The notes under the pieces are model-generated. The model had not been told where the DNA came from. It was given only the letters and a program-made list of their open reading frames with translations, and did no database searches. This document shows positions 53,026-63,404 of a DNA stretch of 64,000 nucleotides, piece by piece. Each line of letters begins with the position of its first letter. The stretch's first letter is position 1. This DNA comes from CAYVFC01 sp964450715 (lineage in GTDB: Bacteria; Myxococcota_A; Polyangia; Polyangiales; JAFGIB01): contig CAYVFC010000022.1 of the NCBI GenBank assembly GCA_964450715.1, positions 1 through 64,000 of the forward strand, read 5' to 3'. A program made the position numbers and the translations under genes.

Positions 53026-53697
53026 ATGTTCGATCTACAAAAAGATGGTGATGTCTACCTGCTGCGTATGGCAGCCGGGGAGAACCGCTTTAACGGGGAT
53101 TTCGTCAAGGAGGTCAACCGAGCGTTGGATGAGATCGAGCGCTCGCAGGGACCGGCGTCGTTGGTCACCACGGGCGAGGGCAAGTTCTACTCGAACGGCC
53201 TGGACCTCGAATGGATGGCGACCCTGAGCCAGAAGGAGGTCGACGCGCACGTACGCAACGTCCACGCCTTGTTTTTTCGCATGTTCACCTTTCCGGTGGT
53301 CACGGTGGCGGCGCTCAACGGCCACGTATTCGCCGCGGGGGCCATGATCGCTCTGGCGCACGATTACCGGATCATGCGGGGGGACCGGGGCTTCTTCTGC
53401 CTTCCCGAGGTCGATATCCGCATTCCCTTCACCGAGCCGATGGCAACCCTGATCCGTGCCCGGCTTCCGGCCGGCAACGTGGTTCACGAGGCCATGTGCA
53501 CCGGAAAGCGCTACGGCGGAGACGACGCGGCGCGCCTCGGCATAGTGGACCGCGCCGTTCCCGAGGACGAGGTGGTGTCCGCGGCCGTGGAGCTGGCCCG
53601 GGGCCTGGCCGACAAGCACCGGGATACGCTGGCTAAGATCAAGCGCGGCGCCTATCCCGAAGTGGTCGAGGTGTTCGAGAGGGACGCTCGGGGGTAG
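53026..53697 (+). CDS. Enoyl-CoA hydratase/isomerase family protein
   Basis: 223 residues from the ATG at 53026, with GAGGAAC as ribosome-binding site. The crotonase fold is shown by TTGEGKFYSNGLDLEWM and ALNGHVFAAGAMIALAHDYRI, the oxyanion-hole segment. The length and the sequence RGFFCLPEVDIRIPFTEPMA match the short delta3,delta2-enoyl-CoA isomerase (ECI-like) group known from plants and bacteria better than the 260-residue hydratases. It would act in unsaturated fatty-acid oxidation. It is convergent with fusA (9 bp between stops) and has a family C repeat in its leader. Confidence 0.88.
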   Translation: MFDLQKDGDVYLLRMAAGENRFNGDFVKEVNRALDEIERSQGPASLVTTGEGKFYSNGLDLEWMATLSQKEVDAHVRNVHALFFRMFTFPVVTVAALNGHVFAAGAMIALAHDYRIMRGDRGFFCLPEVDIRIPFTEPMATLIRARLPAGNVVHEAMCTGKRYGGDDAARLGIVDRAVPEDEVVSAAVELARGLADKHRDTLAKIKRGAYPEVVEVFERDARG

Positions 53698-53706
53698 ACC
53701 GGGTCA

Positions 53707-55782
<2,076 letters not shown>

Positions 55783-55931
55783 GGGTACGCCCCGGGTGAA
55801 CGGAAGGCGCGCTTCATAGTCCCTTGGAGGCGGGTTGTCGATGAAAACCGTGCAACATCGCCGATCCAGTTCGGTGCGCGCCTTGCGCACGCCGGGGCGC
55901 AGGGCCGGACCTTGTGCCCCCTCCCACCGTT

Positions 55932-56924
55932 TTATCGAGACGCCGCGGATACCGCGGCAGGAACCACTGCGGCCGTCGTGGCTGCTTCCGGTCTCTCGAC
56001 GGGGCGCCTCACGCCCAGCGACGCGCGGGAAAGGATGGCCTCGCAAAGGTCGCCGAAGTCGTAGCCCACGCCTCTGGCGATTTTTGGCAGCAGTGAGGTG
56101 GGCGTCATGCCGGGCAGGGTGTTGACCTCCAGCACGTACTCGTTCTCGCCATCGGTGGCGAGCATGTCGACCCGTACCGCCCCGGAAACGCCCAGAGCAT
56201 CCACCGCCCGTTCGGCGATGCGCAGCATCCCCTGGTAGCGGGTGGGGGGAAGCCTGGCCGGGAAGAAGTACTCGGTCTGTCCGCTCTGGTACTTGGACCG
56301 GTAGTCGTAAACGCCGCTGTGCGGCACGATCTCGAGCGCGCCGAGCGCGCGACCGTCGAGAACGCCGACGGTGATTTCGCGTCCGGCGACGAAACGCTCC
56401 ACCACGATCGAATCGTCGAAGCGCGCCGCTTCCTCGCACCGAGTGGCTAGCTCCGCGATGTCGTCTGCTCTGCCGGCGCCGATGCTCGATCCCTGCCGGC
56501 GCGGCTTGACGAAGACCGGATAGCCGAAGCAGCCGTGTATCTCGTCGAGCTCGGGTATCTGCTCGGCGTCGATCGCGTAGTAGGGGGGGGTAGGGACGTT
56601 GAGCAGCCGGAAGAGCTCCTTGGACTTGAGCTTGTCCATGGCCAGCGCGCTCTCGGTCACCGCCGAGCCGGTGTAAGGGATCTGTAGTATCTCGAGCAGC
56701 CCCTGGATGCAGCCATCCTCGCCGTAGGAGCCGTGCAGGGCGATGAAGGCGACGTCTATCGGTTCCTGCCGGAGCACCTGATCGATATCGCGATCGACGA
56801 AGACCTTGATCACGTCATGTCCGCGTTCGAGCAGCGCGTCGTATATCGCCTCGCCGGTGACCATCGATACCTGTCGCTCCGCGCTGAGGCCGCCCATCAG
56901 GATCCCGATTCGCTTCGATTTCAT
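55932..56924 (-). CDS. ddl: D-alanine-D-alanine ligase
   Basis: 330 residues. RIGILMGGLSAERQVSMVTG is the DD-ligase start; HGSYGEDGCIQGLLEILQIP and YTGSAVTESALAMDKLKSKE follow. The ATP-grasp region holds PVFVKPRRQGSSIGAGR and the C-terminus has VRVDMLATDGENEYVLEVNTLPGMT. The cytoplasmic enzyme makes the D-Ala-D-Ala dipeptide of peptidoglycan precursors. No tyrosine-to-phenylalanine type D-Lac signature could be judged by eye. It lies 149 bp upstream of fusA, same strand. The last 30 residues are Ala/Val/Pro-rich and longer than usual. Confidence 0.94.
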   Translation of the reverse strand: MKSKRIGILMGGLSAERQVSMVTGEAIYDALLERGHDVIKVFVDRDIDQVLRQEPIDVAFIALHGSYGEDGCIQGLLEILQIPYTGSAVTESALAMDKLKSKELFRLLNVPTPPYYAIDAEQIPELDEIHGCFGYPVFVKPRRQGSSIGAGRADDIAELATRCEEAARFDDSIVVERFVAGREITVGVLDGRALGALEIVPHSGVYDYRSKYQSGQTEYFFPARLPPTRYQGMLRIAERAVDALGVSGAVRVDMLATDGENEYVLEVNTLPGMTPTSLLPKIARGVGYDFGDLCEAILSRASLGVRRPVERPEAATTAAVVPAAVSAASR

Positions 56925-57478
56925 CTCCGCTCCTTCCGGTATCGATTTGAAGCACTATCCTTTTGCACTAGCAAGAGCGCGGAACCGGGGTCAAGAAAAC
57001 GCGGAACCGGGGCGGGCTGCGTGAACCGAAGGTACCGGAAGGGGGGAGAGCGCGCGGCGAACCGATTTGCGCGGCCGAAGCCATGGTGTTATTATGCTGT
57101 CCCGGAATCGCACAGGGACGCCTTTCGTTTCCGTTCCTGCAAGAGGGTATCCGTCGAAATGAAGGCGGAGGGAGGCAAGGTTTTCACGTGCGGATCCGAT
57201 CCGAATTCTTTCCTGCCGTTTCGCTCGCGTTACGCGCAAGAGTCTTGACCGGGGAACGATCCCCGACCTCGGACAGCGGATCACCGCTGGTACTCATTTT
57301 GAATTCACCATGAGATTCAAGGCGAGAGCGCAATCGAAGAGTTCGCCTGCCGGCGCTTTTCGAACGGGGACACGAGCGGCGTCCATGGCTCGTCGTATCG
57401 ATCGCGATAGGGGTCGCGTAGCAGATCGTTCTGATTTGCGGATGAGCTTTCCCCACCCCCGTGGAATCGACAGTACCG
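56925..57478. other. 554-bp divergent intergenic region
   Basis: It lies between ddl (minus) and the HARE-HTH gene (plus). The sequence CGCGGAACCGGGG occurs twice, 28 bp apart (56970 and 56998). I found no repeat of families A-C, no tRNA and no credible small gene. It must contain both promoters. Confidence 0.5.
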
Positions 57479-59470
57479 ATGACATTTACCGAGGCTGCGC
57501 TGGAAGTGCTCCGCAGCGTGGGCAAACCGCTTCACTACAAAAAGATCACCGAGATAGCGATCGAACGGAGCCTGCTGTCTCACGTAGGCAAGTCCCCGGA
57601 GCTGACCATGAGCTCTCGTTTGGCCACCATGGTCAAGGTCTACCGGGGCAGCTCGCCCATCATAAAAGTACGGCCGGGGGTGTTCGCCGTGCGTGACTGG
57701 AACGAGAAGAAGAAAGAAGATCCGGACGCGCAGGTCGACGCCGAAGAGCGGCCCGCCGCGCCCGAGTCGGAAGACGGTGAATCGACCCCAGTCGAAGGCA
57801 GCGACGACGAACAATCCGCGGCCGCGACTTCACCCCCGCTGCCGGGCGCTGATCTGTTTCCGGCCGAGGACGACGACGACGAGCCCATCCTGGCCGGGCT
57901 GGAACGTGACGACGAGGAGGGATCGGACGACGGACGCAATCGCAAGCGCCGTAAGCGTCGTCGTCGCGGCAAGGCCGATGGCGAGGGAGAAGCGCATTCG
58001 GGCAATGTCCACGGTTCGGGCCGCGAGCGCAACGGATCGTACACCCACTCCGTGGAACACGGCGGCTCCAGACGTCGCTCCTTCTCGGACGGCGGTTCGC
58101 AGCACGATTACGCTCGGATCGTAGCCGCCGACGGCGAGCTGCTGGGTAAGGACCTGGCCGATGCGGTGCGGGCCGTTCTGCTCCGCTCCGAAAGACGGAT
58201 GTTGACCCTGACCAAGACCGCCGAGCTGCTGGTAAGCAAGGGGCGGCTGTCGGGAAGCGCTGCCGGGCTGGCGCCGACCGTGGCGGCAGCGGTGCGGGCC
58301 GACATCTCGCGCGCGAAGCTCTCGGGCTCCCGACCGCGCTTCCGCTTCAAGGGCAACCTGATCGGTCTGACCGAGTGGCAGGTGTCGCGAGACGCTATCC
58401 GGGCCGAAGAGGCCGTGGTTATGGCTGCGGAACGGCAACGGGAGCAGACGCGGCGTTCGCTGATTCAGAAGCTCGGAGAGCTCTCGACTGCAGGTTTTGC
58501 GGAGGTCATCGCAACCTGGCTAAACGCCGAGGGCGTGGTGGCGCTGCGCGCGGTACGCCGTCCGGGTGCGGACAGCGGGCAATTACACTTCGCCGGAACG
58601 CTCAAGCGAGGCGTGGAGGAGAGCCGCCTCGCCATCGTGGTGCTCCGCGACGGGCGGAGCATCGATCGGGAGAGCGTGGTCGCGGTTCGCGGCGGGCTGC
58701 ACCACTACGGCAAGGCGACCGGTGCCTGGCTCGTCACCACGGGAAGGGTTGCCGGTGGGGCCTGGGAGGAGACGCGAGCCGAGGGAGCTGCGCCTTGCTC
58801 GCTTTTCGACGGTCACGCGCTTGCCGAGGCCATGGAGCGGCTCGGCGTGGGCTGTAGAAGGTATCAGGTCGTGGTCACGGGACTGGACCACGAGCTGTTC
58901 GAGGCGCTCGTCGACCGAAACGAAGCGCGGGGCCGAGACGAGGGCGACCGAGATCGCGAGCGGTCGCGCCGGTCGCGCCGAAGCCGTCCGCCGGAAGCAC
59001 TGGTGGAGGACGAAGCAGAGGTAGAAGCCGATTCCGACGCTGGAGCGGAAACGGAACGACCCGCCCGGGAAAAAGGGGGGCGAGCCTCGCGTCAGTCAGA
59101 ACGGCCGTTCCGGCGCGGCAGGTCCGAATCGACGGAAGCTGCGCCTACAGCCGAGTACGGAGAGGGGACACAGCGAGAGGCCGACGAGGGGGGCGGGCCG
59201 CCAGACGCCTCGATGGAGGCCGTAGAGGATGGGTCCGAAGAAGGGCTTCCCCAGAACGTGCACAACCATGTCTACGAGATCGCCTACGAGGGCTCGACCT
59301 CGGTCTTTCCGCCACCGCTGGACGAGTCGTCGAGCGAGGCGCAGAACGCGCCGTCGGAGGATGGTGGGCAGGCTGCAGAGGAGCCATCGGCAGGGGGTGC
59401 GGCGTCTTCGGAGGATTCCTCGGAGCAGCCCGATAGCGAGTCGGACGCCGGGGAAGAGACCTCCACTTAG
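57479..59470 (+). CDS. HARE-HTH protein with an Mrr/restriction-endonuclease-like core and acidic linkers
   Basis: 663 residues from ATG 57479 (a GTG at 57461 adds six). Residues 1-75 are a HARE-HTH winged helix (LRSVGKPLHYKKITEIAIER, IIKVRPGVFAVRDW). An acidic then Lys/Arg-rich linker (KRRKRRRRGK near 160) leads to a second winged-helix-like unit at 215-300 (ISRAKLSGSRPRFRFKGNLI). Residues about 325-480 resemble the Mrr catalytic fold: GFAEVIATWLNAEGVVALRA, GLHHYGKATGAWLVTTGRV and SLFDGHALAEAMERLGVG. The usual D...QxK triad is not clear (GTLKRG is the nearest), so nuclease activity is uncertain. The rest is a disordered acidic tail. It likely binds DNA. Confidence 0.72.
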   Translation: MTFTEAALEVLRSVGKPLHYKKITEIAIERSLLSHVGKSPELTMSSRLATMVKVYRGSSPIIKVRPGVFAVRDWNEKKKEDPDAQVDAEERPAAPESEDGESTPVEGSDDEQSAAATSPPLPGADLFPAEDDDDEPILAGLERDDEEGSDDGRNRKRRKRRRRGKADGEGEAHSGNVHGSGRERNGSYTHSVEHGGSRRRSFSDGGSQHDYARIVAADGELLGKDLADAVRAVLLRSERRMLTLTKTAELLVSKGRLSGSAAGLAPTVAAAVRADISRAKLSGSRPRFRFKGNLIGLTEWQVSRDAIRAEEAVVMAAERQREQTRRSLIQKLGELSTAGFAEVIATWLNAEGVVALRAVRRPGADSGQLHFAGTLKRGVEESRLAIVVLRDGRSIDRESVVAVRGGLHHYGKATGAWLVTTGRVAGGAWEETRAEGAAPCSLFDGHALAEAMERLGVGCRRYQVVVTGLDHELFEALVDRNEARGRDEGDRDRERSRRSRRSRPPEALVEDEAEVEADSDAGAETERPAREKGGRASRQSERPFRRGRSESTEAAPTAEYGEGTQREADEGGGPPDASMEAVEDGSEEGLPQNVHNHVYEIAYEGSTSVFPPPLDESSSEAQNAPSEDGGQAAEEPSAGGAASSEDSSEQPDSESDAGEETST

Positions 59471-59665
59471 GAGGCACCGCAAAATAAACGCTCCGAGACC
59501 GGGCGCGCCGACGGAGCGCAATCGCGAGCGCGCTCGGAGGAAAAAACGCAGAGATCTCTCCCTGCGGTCGAGAGCGCTATTTCGAGGTTTTTCCGAGGAC
59601 GAAAGCCGCGAGTGCGCCCGTCCGCGCGGCCGCAACCGGATCGTTTTTTTTTTGCGGTGCCTCCT
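59469..59665. repeat. 16-bp inverted repeat enclosing about 165 bp
   Basis: AGGAGGCACCGCAAAA at 59469-59484 and its exact complement TTTTGCGGTGCCTCCT at 59650-59665. The left arm overlaps the stop codon of the HARE-HTH gene. The interior includes a decayed family A piece (GAGATCTCTCCCTGCGGTCG). It has the look of a small non-autonomous element or of a terminator pair; the T-run of ten before the right arm is striking. Confidence 0.75.
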
Positions 59666-59808
59666 TAGGACGGGAAGCTCCTGGAGTGAACGCACCTGCT
59701 GAAATCGCGGGGCGCAATTCCGAATTCTCGAAGGTGCTGGAGAAAGATCGTCGGGGGTAAGAAGCGATAAAGCGAATCGATTCCCTGTGGTGGTATAGTT
59801 CGGGGACC

Positions 59809-61029
59809 GTGGCTCGCGTACTACACATCGAAGACGACCCGGCGAACCTGCTGCTGGTCAGAGAGCTGTTAGACGTGGCCGGACACGAGGTGATCGAGGC
59901 CAGGGACGGTCTGGAGGGAACGCTGCTCGCCAAGGCTCACCGGCCCGACCTGGTTTTGGTCGATATCAACGTTCCCGAGCTCGACGGCTACGAGGTCACC
60001 CTCCGCTTGCGCGGGATGACCGAGATGAATTCGACGCCCATCGTCGCGCTTACCGGAGAGGGGGACCGCGAGACCACACTGGCGGTCGGCGCAGACGGAT
60101 TCATCGCCAAGCCGATCGATGCGCAGAGCTTCGCCTCCCAGGTAGAGCGGTATCTGCACGGGCACCGAGATACCGGGGACCGTGACGTGGGAGGGATGAA
60201 GCTGCGAGACCTCTCGCAGAAGATCGTCGAGCGGCTCGAAAACAAGGTGATCGAGCTGGTCGAGGCCAACCGCAGGCTCGAGGAGGTAGCCCGGTTGCGT
60301 CGCGAGTTCCTGCGCAACCTGAGCCACGAGTTCGCCACCCCCATGACTCCGGCGGTCGGGTATCTGCGGCTGCTGCTGAACGAGGAGATGGGGCCGCTTA
60401 CTCCGCTTCAGCGCAAATGCCTGGAGTCGATCGATACCGCGACCGGCAAGCTGCGCTCGCTGGTTGATACGCTTCTGGACGTGAGCGCCTTAGAAGGGGG
60501 GCGACTGCACCTGTACGTGAGGGAGTACGACTTCAAGGATGTGCTGACCAAGGCGCTGGACGAAACCGCACCGCTATTCGTGCAGGCCGGGGTCAACCTG
60601 ATACGGGAAGAGGTCGAGGGCGCCACGCCGGCTCGGGGAGACCCGGACAAGCTGTGCCGCGCGCTGGTTCACATCCTGGACAACGCCGTCAAATTTACCC
60701 CGCGCGGTGGAGATGTGGCGGTGGGGATCAAGGTCGAGACAGAGGCGGAGTCCGGCGAGATCGAGTATCAGGCGATCGTGGTCGATGGGGGCTCGGGCGT
60801 TTCTCCCGAGCAGATCGAGAAGATCATGGAGCCCTTCTACCAGGCGGACGGCTCGCCGACCCGGCGCCACGGCGGGGTAGGGTTAGGCCTGGCTTTCGCC
60901 CGGCACGTCGCCCAGAACCTGGGAGGGGGAATACGGATCCAGAGCCCTCCGCGGGAGGTGGTCGCCGGTCGCGCTCTGCGGGGAACGGCGGTAAGGCTCA
61001 GCGTGAAGAAGGACCCACCTTCGGTCTAA
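59809..61029 (+). CDS. Response-regulator receiver domain fused to histidine kinase
   Basis: 406 residues from GTG. The receiver domain (1-120) begins ARVLHIEDDPANLLLV; the phosphoacceptor Asp is in LVLVDINVPELDG and the late Lys in GFIAKPIDA. A coiled coil (about 130-165) leads to HisKA with the phosphorylated His in FLRNLSHEFATPMTPAVGYL near 175. The HATPase domain follows (LVHILDNAVKFTPRGG as N box, VVDGGSGVSPEQ as G1, GGVGLGLAFARHVA as G2). No sensor or membrane segment is present, so it is cytoplasmic and probably receives signal by phosphotransfer to its own receiver. No partner regulator is adjacent. Confidence 0.93.
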   Translation: MARVLHIEDDPANLLLVRELLDVAGHEVIEARDGLEGTLLAKAHRPDLVLVDINVPELDGYEVTLRLRGMTEMNSTPIVALTGEGDRETTLAVGADGFIAKPIDAQSFASQVERYLHGHRDTGDRDVGGMKLRDLSQKIVERLENKVIELVEANRRLEEVARLRREFLRNLSHEFATPMTPAVGYLRLLLNEEMGPLTPLQRKCLESIDTATGKLRSLVDTLLDVSALEGGRLHLYVREYDFKDVLTKALDETAPLFVQAGVNLIREEVEGATPARGDPDKLCRALVHILDNAVKFTPRGGDVAVGIKVETEAESGEIEYQAIVVDGGSGVSPEQIEKIMEPFYQADGSPTRRHGGVGLGLAFARHVAQNLGGGIRIQSPPREVVAGRALRGTAVRLSVKKDPPSV

Positions 61030-61082
61030 CGGAGACCTCTGCCTCCGGTCGAGGTGACAACAGCGAGGCTTCGCCCAGCTGT

Positions 61083-61172
61083 TGTCATTTCGAGAAGCGA
61101 GAAATCTCGATGTCAGACCTATCCGGAATTCGCGAGAGATTTCTCGTCGCCTCCGGCTCCTCGAAATGACAT
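61083..61172. repeat. Dispersed repeat family A, full palindromic copy
   Basis: TGTCATTTCGAGAAGCGAGA AATCTCG, then a 25-bp spacer, then CGAGAGATTTCTCGTCGCCT CCGGCTCCTCGAAATGACA. Located 54 bp after the histidine kinase stop; probably its terminator. Confidence 0.88.
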
Positions 61173-61412
61173 GTTGCGGCAAACATTCGTGGTTTTTAAA
61201 AAAAGTCGGAGTTTTGATGCGCAAAGCCGCGCAATAAAAACATTTTACGTGATCCTCCGTCCCCCGTGAGGTTTCCCGCTCTAAGCTTCAGACGAATTCT
61301 CGCCGGCCGGTTCAAAACGCGAACCCTTGAGATGTTTTCTCGGTAATCAACTGAAACGCTTCCGCTTTTTCGACCAGCTCATAGAGGGACGGATCCTTAT
61401 ATTCAAGAGAAC

Positions 61413-61446
61413 GCCCGCCCCGCCCGAAAGACGACGGGAGTATTTA
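61413..61446 (+). repeat. Family C fragment (3' end only)
   Basis: GCCCGCCCCGCCCGAAAGAC GACGGGAGTATTT matches the last 33 bp of family C copies (compare GGCCCGAAAGGCGACAGGAG CATTTT at 47715-47740). The 5' part is absent. Confidence 0.6.
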
Positions 61447-61495
61447 TGAAATGGTTTCCAGCCGAACGCTCTCACCCCTATTTAGTTCCCGGCTC

Positions 61496-61635
61496 AAAAT
61501 GCAACTCCCGTCGCCTCGCTTGCGGGGCGGGCGCATCTGCTGCGTCGTTCCTCCTCGAAATAGCCCCACTATTCGCTCGTCGTCACTCCTTGCAGCTGCG
61601 CCCGCCGCGCTGCGCGATGCTCGGTCCGGCATTTT
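61496..61635 (-). repeat. Family C element, copy 3 (140 bp, reverse orientation)
   Basis: On the minus strand it starts AAAATGCCGGACCGAGC and runs through GCAAGGAGTGACGACGAGCG, CTATTTCGAGGAGGAACGAC, GCAGCAGATG, CCGCAAGCGAGGCGACGGGA and ends GTTGCATTTT. The flanks extend the inverted repeat to AGTTCCCGGCTCAAAATGC on both sides (19 bp, perfect). Length and ends equal copy 1 at 47601-47740. Confidence 0.88.
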
Positions 61636-61696
61636 GAGCCGGGAACTATTTAGCTTTTCCGTAGTTCTTGCGGTCGCCTGTTGGCGGCGATAGGTT

Positions 61697-61768
61697 GTTC
61701 CCGGCTCGAAACGCGACTGCCGTCGCCTCTCTCGCCAGGCGACGGCAGTCGCGTTTCGAGCCGGGAAC
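61697..61768. repeat. Perfect palindrome, two 32-bp arms with 8-bp loop
   Basis: The left arm begins GTTCCCGGCTCGAAACGCGA and ends CTGCCGTCGCCT at 61728; the loop is CTCTCGCC (61729-61736); the right arm is the exact complement, ending at 61768. The arm resembles the outer end of family C copy 3 (GTTCCCGGCTCAAAATGCAA CTCCCGTCGCCT), so it looks like two family C ends joined after loss of the middle. It lies 24 bp before the nrdR start and could block or regulate its transcription. Confidence 0.93.
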
Positions 61769-61792
61769 CAGGATGAGGGGTAAGAGACCGTC

Positions 61793-62260
61793 ATGAAATG
61801 TCCCTTCTGCGGTTCGGAAAACGACAAGGTAATCGACTCGAGGATCTCCCAAGGTGGAGACGTGACCCGGCGCAGAAGAGAATGCGAGAAGTGCGAGCGC
61901 CGGTACACGACCTACGAGCGGGTAGAGCTGGTACTGCCCATGGTGGTGAAGAAGGACCAGAGCAGGGAGCCCTTCGACCGGGAAAAGGTCCTGGCCGGCT
62001 TGCGTACGGCGTGCGAGAAGAGACCGATCGCATGGGAAAAGGTTGACGCGCTGGTCACCAAGATCGAACAGGAGCTGGCCGAATCCGGTGAAAAGGAGAT
62101 CGATTCCTCCCGCATCGGCGAGCAGGTCATGGCGAGGCTGAGAGATCTGGACCAGGTAGCATACGTGAGGTTCGCCAGCGTCTACCGCAGCTTCAAGGAC
62201 ATCCACGAGTTCATGGCGGAGCTCACGGAGTTGCTCTCGAACCCGCCGAATAAGGTGTAG
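61793..62260 (+). CDS. nrdR: Transcriptional repressor NrdR
   Basis: 155 residues. MKCPFCGSENDKVIDSRISQ and ECEKCERRYTTYERVE form the four-cysteine zinc ribbon. The ATP-cone follows (PMVVKKDQSREPFDREKVLA). NrdR senses ATP/dATP and represses ribonucleotide reductase operons. The NrdR-RibD-RibE neighbourhood is common in bacteria. The leader includes the palindrome at 61697-61768. It is followed four bases later by ribD. Confidence 0.97.
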   Translation: MKCPFCGSENDKVIDSRISQGGDVTRRRRECEKCERRYTTYERVELVLPMVVKKDQSREPFDREKVLAGLRTACEKRPIAWEKVDALVTKIEQELAESGEKEIDSSRIGEQVMARLRDLDQVAYVRFASVYRSFKDIHEFMAELTELLSNPPNKV

Positions 62261-62264
62261 ACCG

Positions 62265-63404
62265 ATGGCGGCGACCGAGCGACGCTTCTCGGAGGACGAT
62301 GAGCGAATGATGGCGCTGGCCCTGCGCGCGGCCGCGCGCGGCCGTCCCAGCCCCAATCCGCACGTGGGAGCAGTCCTGGCCCGGAAAGGGGAGGTTATCA
62401 GCGTTGGCCACCACGCGCGTTGCGGGGGGGCTCACGCGGAGGTCGCGGCCATAGAGCGGGCCGGTCGACGACGGGCCCGCGGGGCCACGCTCTACGTGAC
62501 CTTTGAGCCCTGCAACCACCACGGGCGTACCGGTCCCTGTTCCGAGGCCATCATCGAGGCCGGTATCCGGCGGGTGGTCATCGGCTGCAAGGACCCTGCA
62601 CCCCACAAGCCGGGCTCGTCGCGGAGGCTGCGCGCGGCAGGCATCGAGGTCGTGATGGGTGTGCTGGAAGAGCACGCGCGGAAGATGGTGGCCGATTTCG
62701 CCAAGTGCAGGCTACAGGGGCTCCCTTTCGTCACGCTCAAGGCAGCTATCACGCTGGACGGCCGCACGGCGAGCCGCACGGGGGAATCCAAGTGGATAAC
62801 CGGCGAGCTGGCCCGTCGCGAGGCGCACCGGATGCGGGCGAGCAGCGACGCGGTCATGGTCGGGGTGGGAACAGTCCTGGCGGACGACCCGCAGCTGACC
62901 GTGCGGGCCGTTCGTGGTTCGGATCCGATACGTATCATATTAGATGCCCATCTGAGAACACCGCCACGTTCCAGGATCGTGCGTCACGAGTCGAGCTCGC
63001 CCACGATTATTTTTCACGCGGTAGACGCGAGCCCGTCTCGCAGGCGCCGTTTGATGGGTGACGGGGTAGAGCTGGTCGCTATCGGCAGGGCCGGAGCGAG
63101 GCGAGTCGGGCTGCGCACCGCGCTGCGGGAGCTGGTCCGTAGAGACGTGGTCCGTTTGCTGTGCGAAGGAGGATCCCGCGTACACGGGTCTCTGCTGGAC
63201 GGGGGCTTGGTCGATCGGGTCGCGCTCTTCCTGGCACCCCGTATCCTGGGCGACGCTCGTGCGATTCCGATGGCCGACGGCCGCGGGGCTAAGCGACTGG
63301 CCGACTCCTGGCGGATCTGCGATGTCAGCGTCAGGCGGCTGGGCGATGACTTGCTGGTAACCGGCGACGTCGGTGGTAAGAGGTCCAGATGTTCACGGGA
63401 TTGA
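62265..63404 (+). CDS. ribD: Bifunctional diaminohydroxyphosphoribosylaminopyrimidine deaminase / 5-amino-6-(5-phosphoribosylamino)uracil reductase
   Basis: 379 residues. The deaminase half has the zinc site HAEVAAIERAG near 57 and YVTFEPCNHHGRTGPCSEAI. The reductase half begins near 150 (VTLKAAITLDGRTASRTGES) with SDAVMVGVGTVLADDPQL and the late LLCEGGSRVHGSLLDGGLVD. It carries out the second and third steps of riboflavin synthesis from GTP. Four bases separate it from nrdR and its 3' end overlaps ribE. No FMN riboswitch is present, because the gene follows nrdR directly. Confidence 0.96.
   Translation: MAATERRFSEDDERMMALALRAAARGRPSPNPHVGAVLARKGEVISVGHHARCGGAHAEVAAIERAGRRRARGATLYVTFEPCNHHGRTGPCSEAIIEAGIRRVVIGCKDPAPHKPGSSRRLRAAGIEVVMGVLEEHARKMVADFAKCRLQGLPFVTLKAAITLDGRTASRTGESKWITGELARREAHRMRASSDAVMVGVGTVLADDPQLTVRAVRGSDPIRIILDAHLRTPPRSRIVRHESSSPTIIFHAVDASPSRRRRLMGDGVELVAIGRAGARRVGLRTALRELVRRDVVRLLCEGGSRVHGSLLDGGLVDRVALFLAPRILGDARAIPMADGRGAKRLADSWRICDVSVRRLGDDLLVTGDVGGKRSRCSRD

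Larger units (their letters stand above)
61030..61792. other. 763-bp intergenic region packed with repeats
   Basis: It contains, in order, a family A copy (61083-61172), an A+T-rich patch (61190-61260), a partial family C 3' end (61413-61446), a complete family C copy in reverse (61496-61635) and a perfect 32-bp-arm palindrome built from family C ends (61697-61768). No credible gene is present. The nrdR promoter is presumably close to 61769-61792 or within the repeats. Confidence 0.7.

Noticed and set aside
55783..56439. N-terminal extension of EF-G by about 219 codons
   Set aside because: EF-G begins MSILKSRNIGIAAHID; the extension is Arg-rich and overlaps the ddl gene antiphase.
62200..62300. 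FMN riboswitch ahead of ribD
   Set aside because: Only four bases separate nrdR and ribD, and no RFN-type conserved sequence is visible upstream of nrdR.
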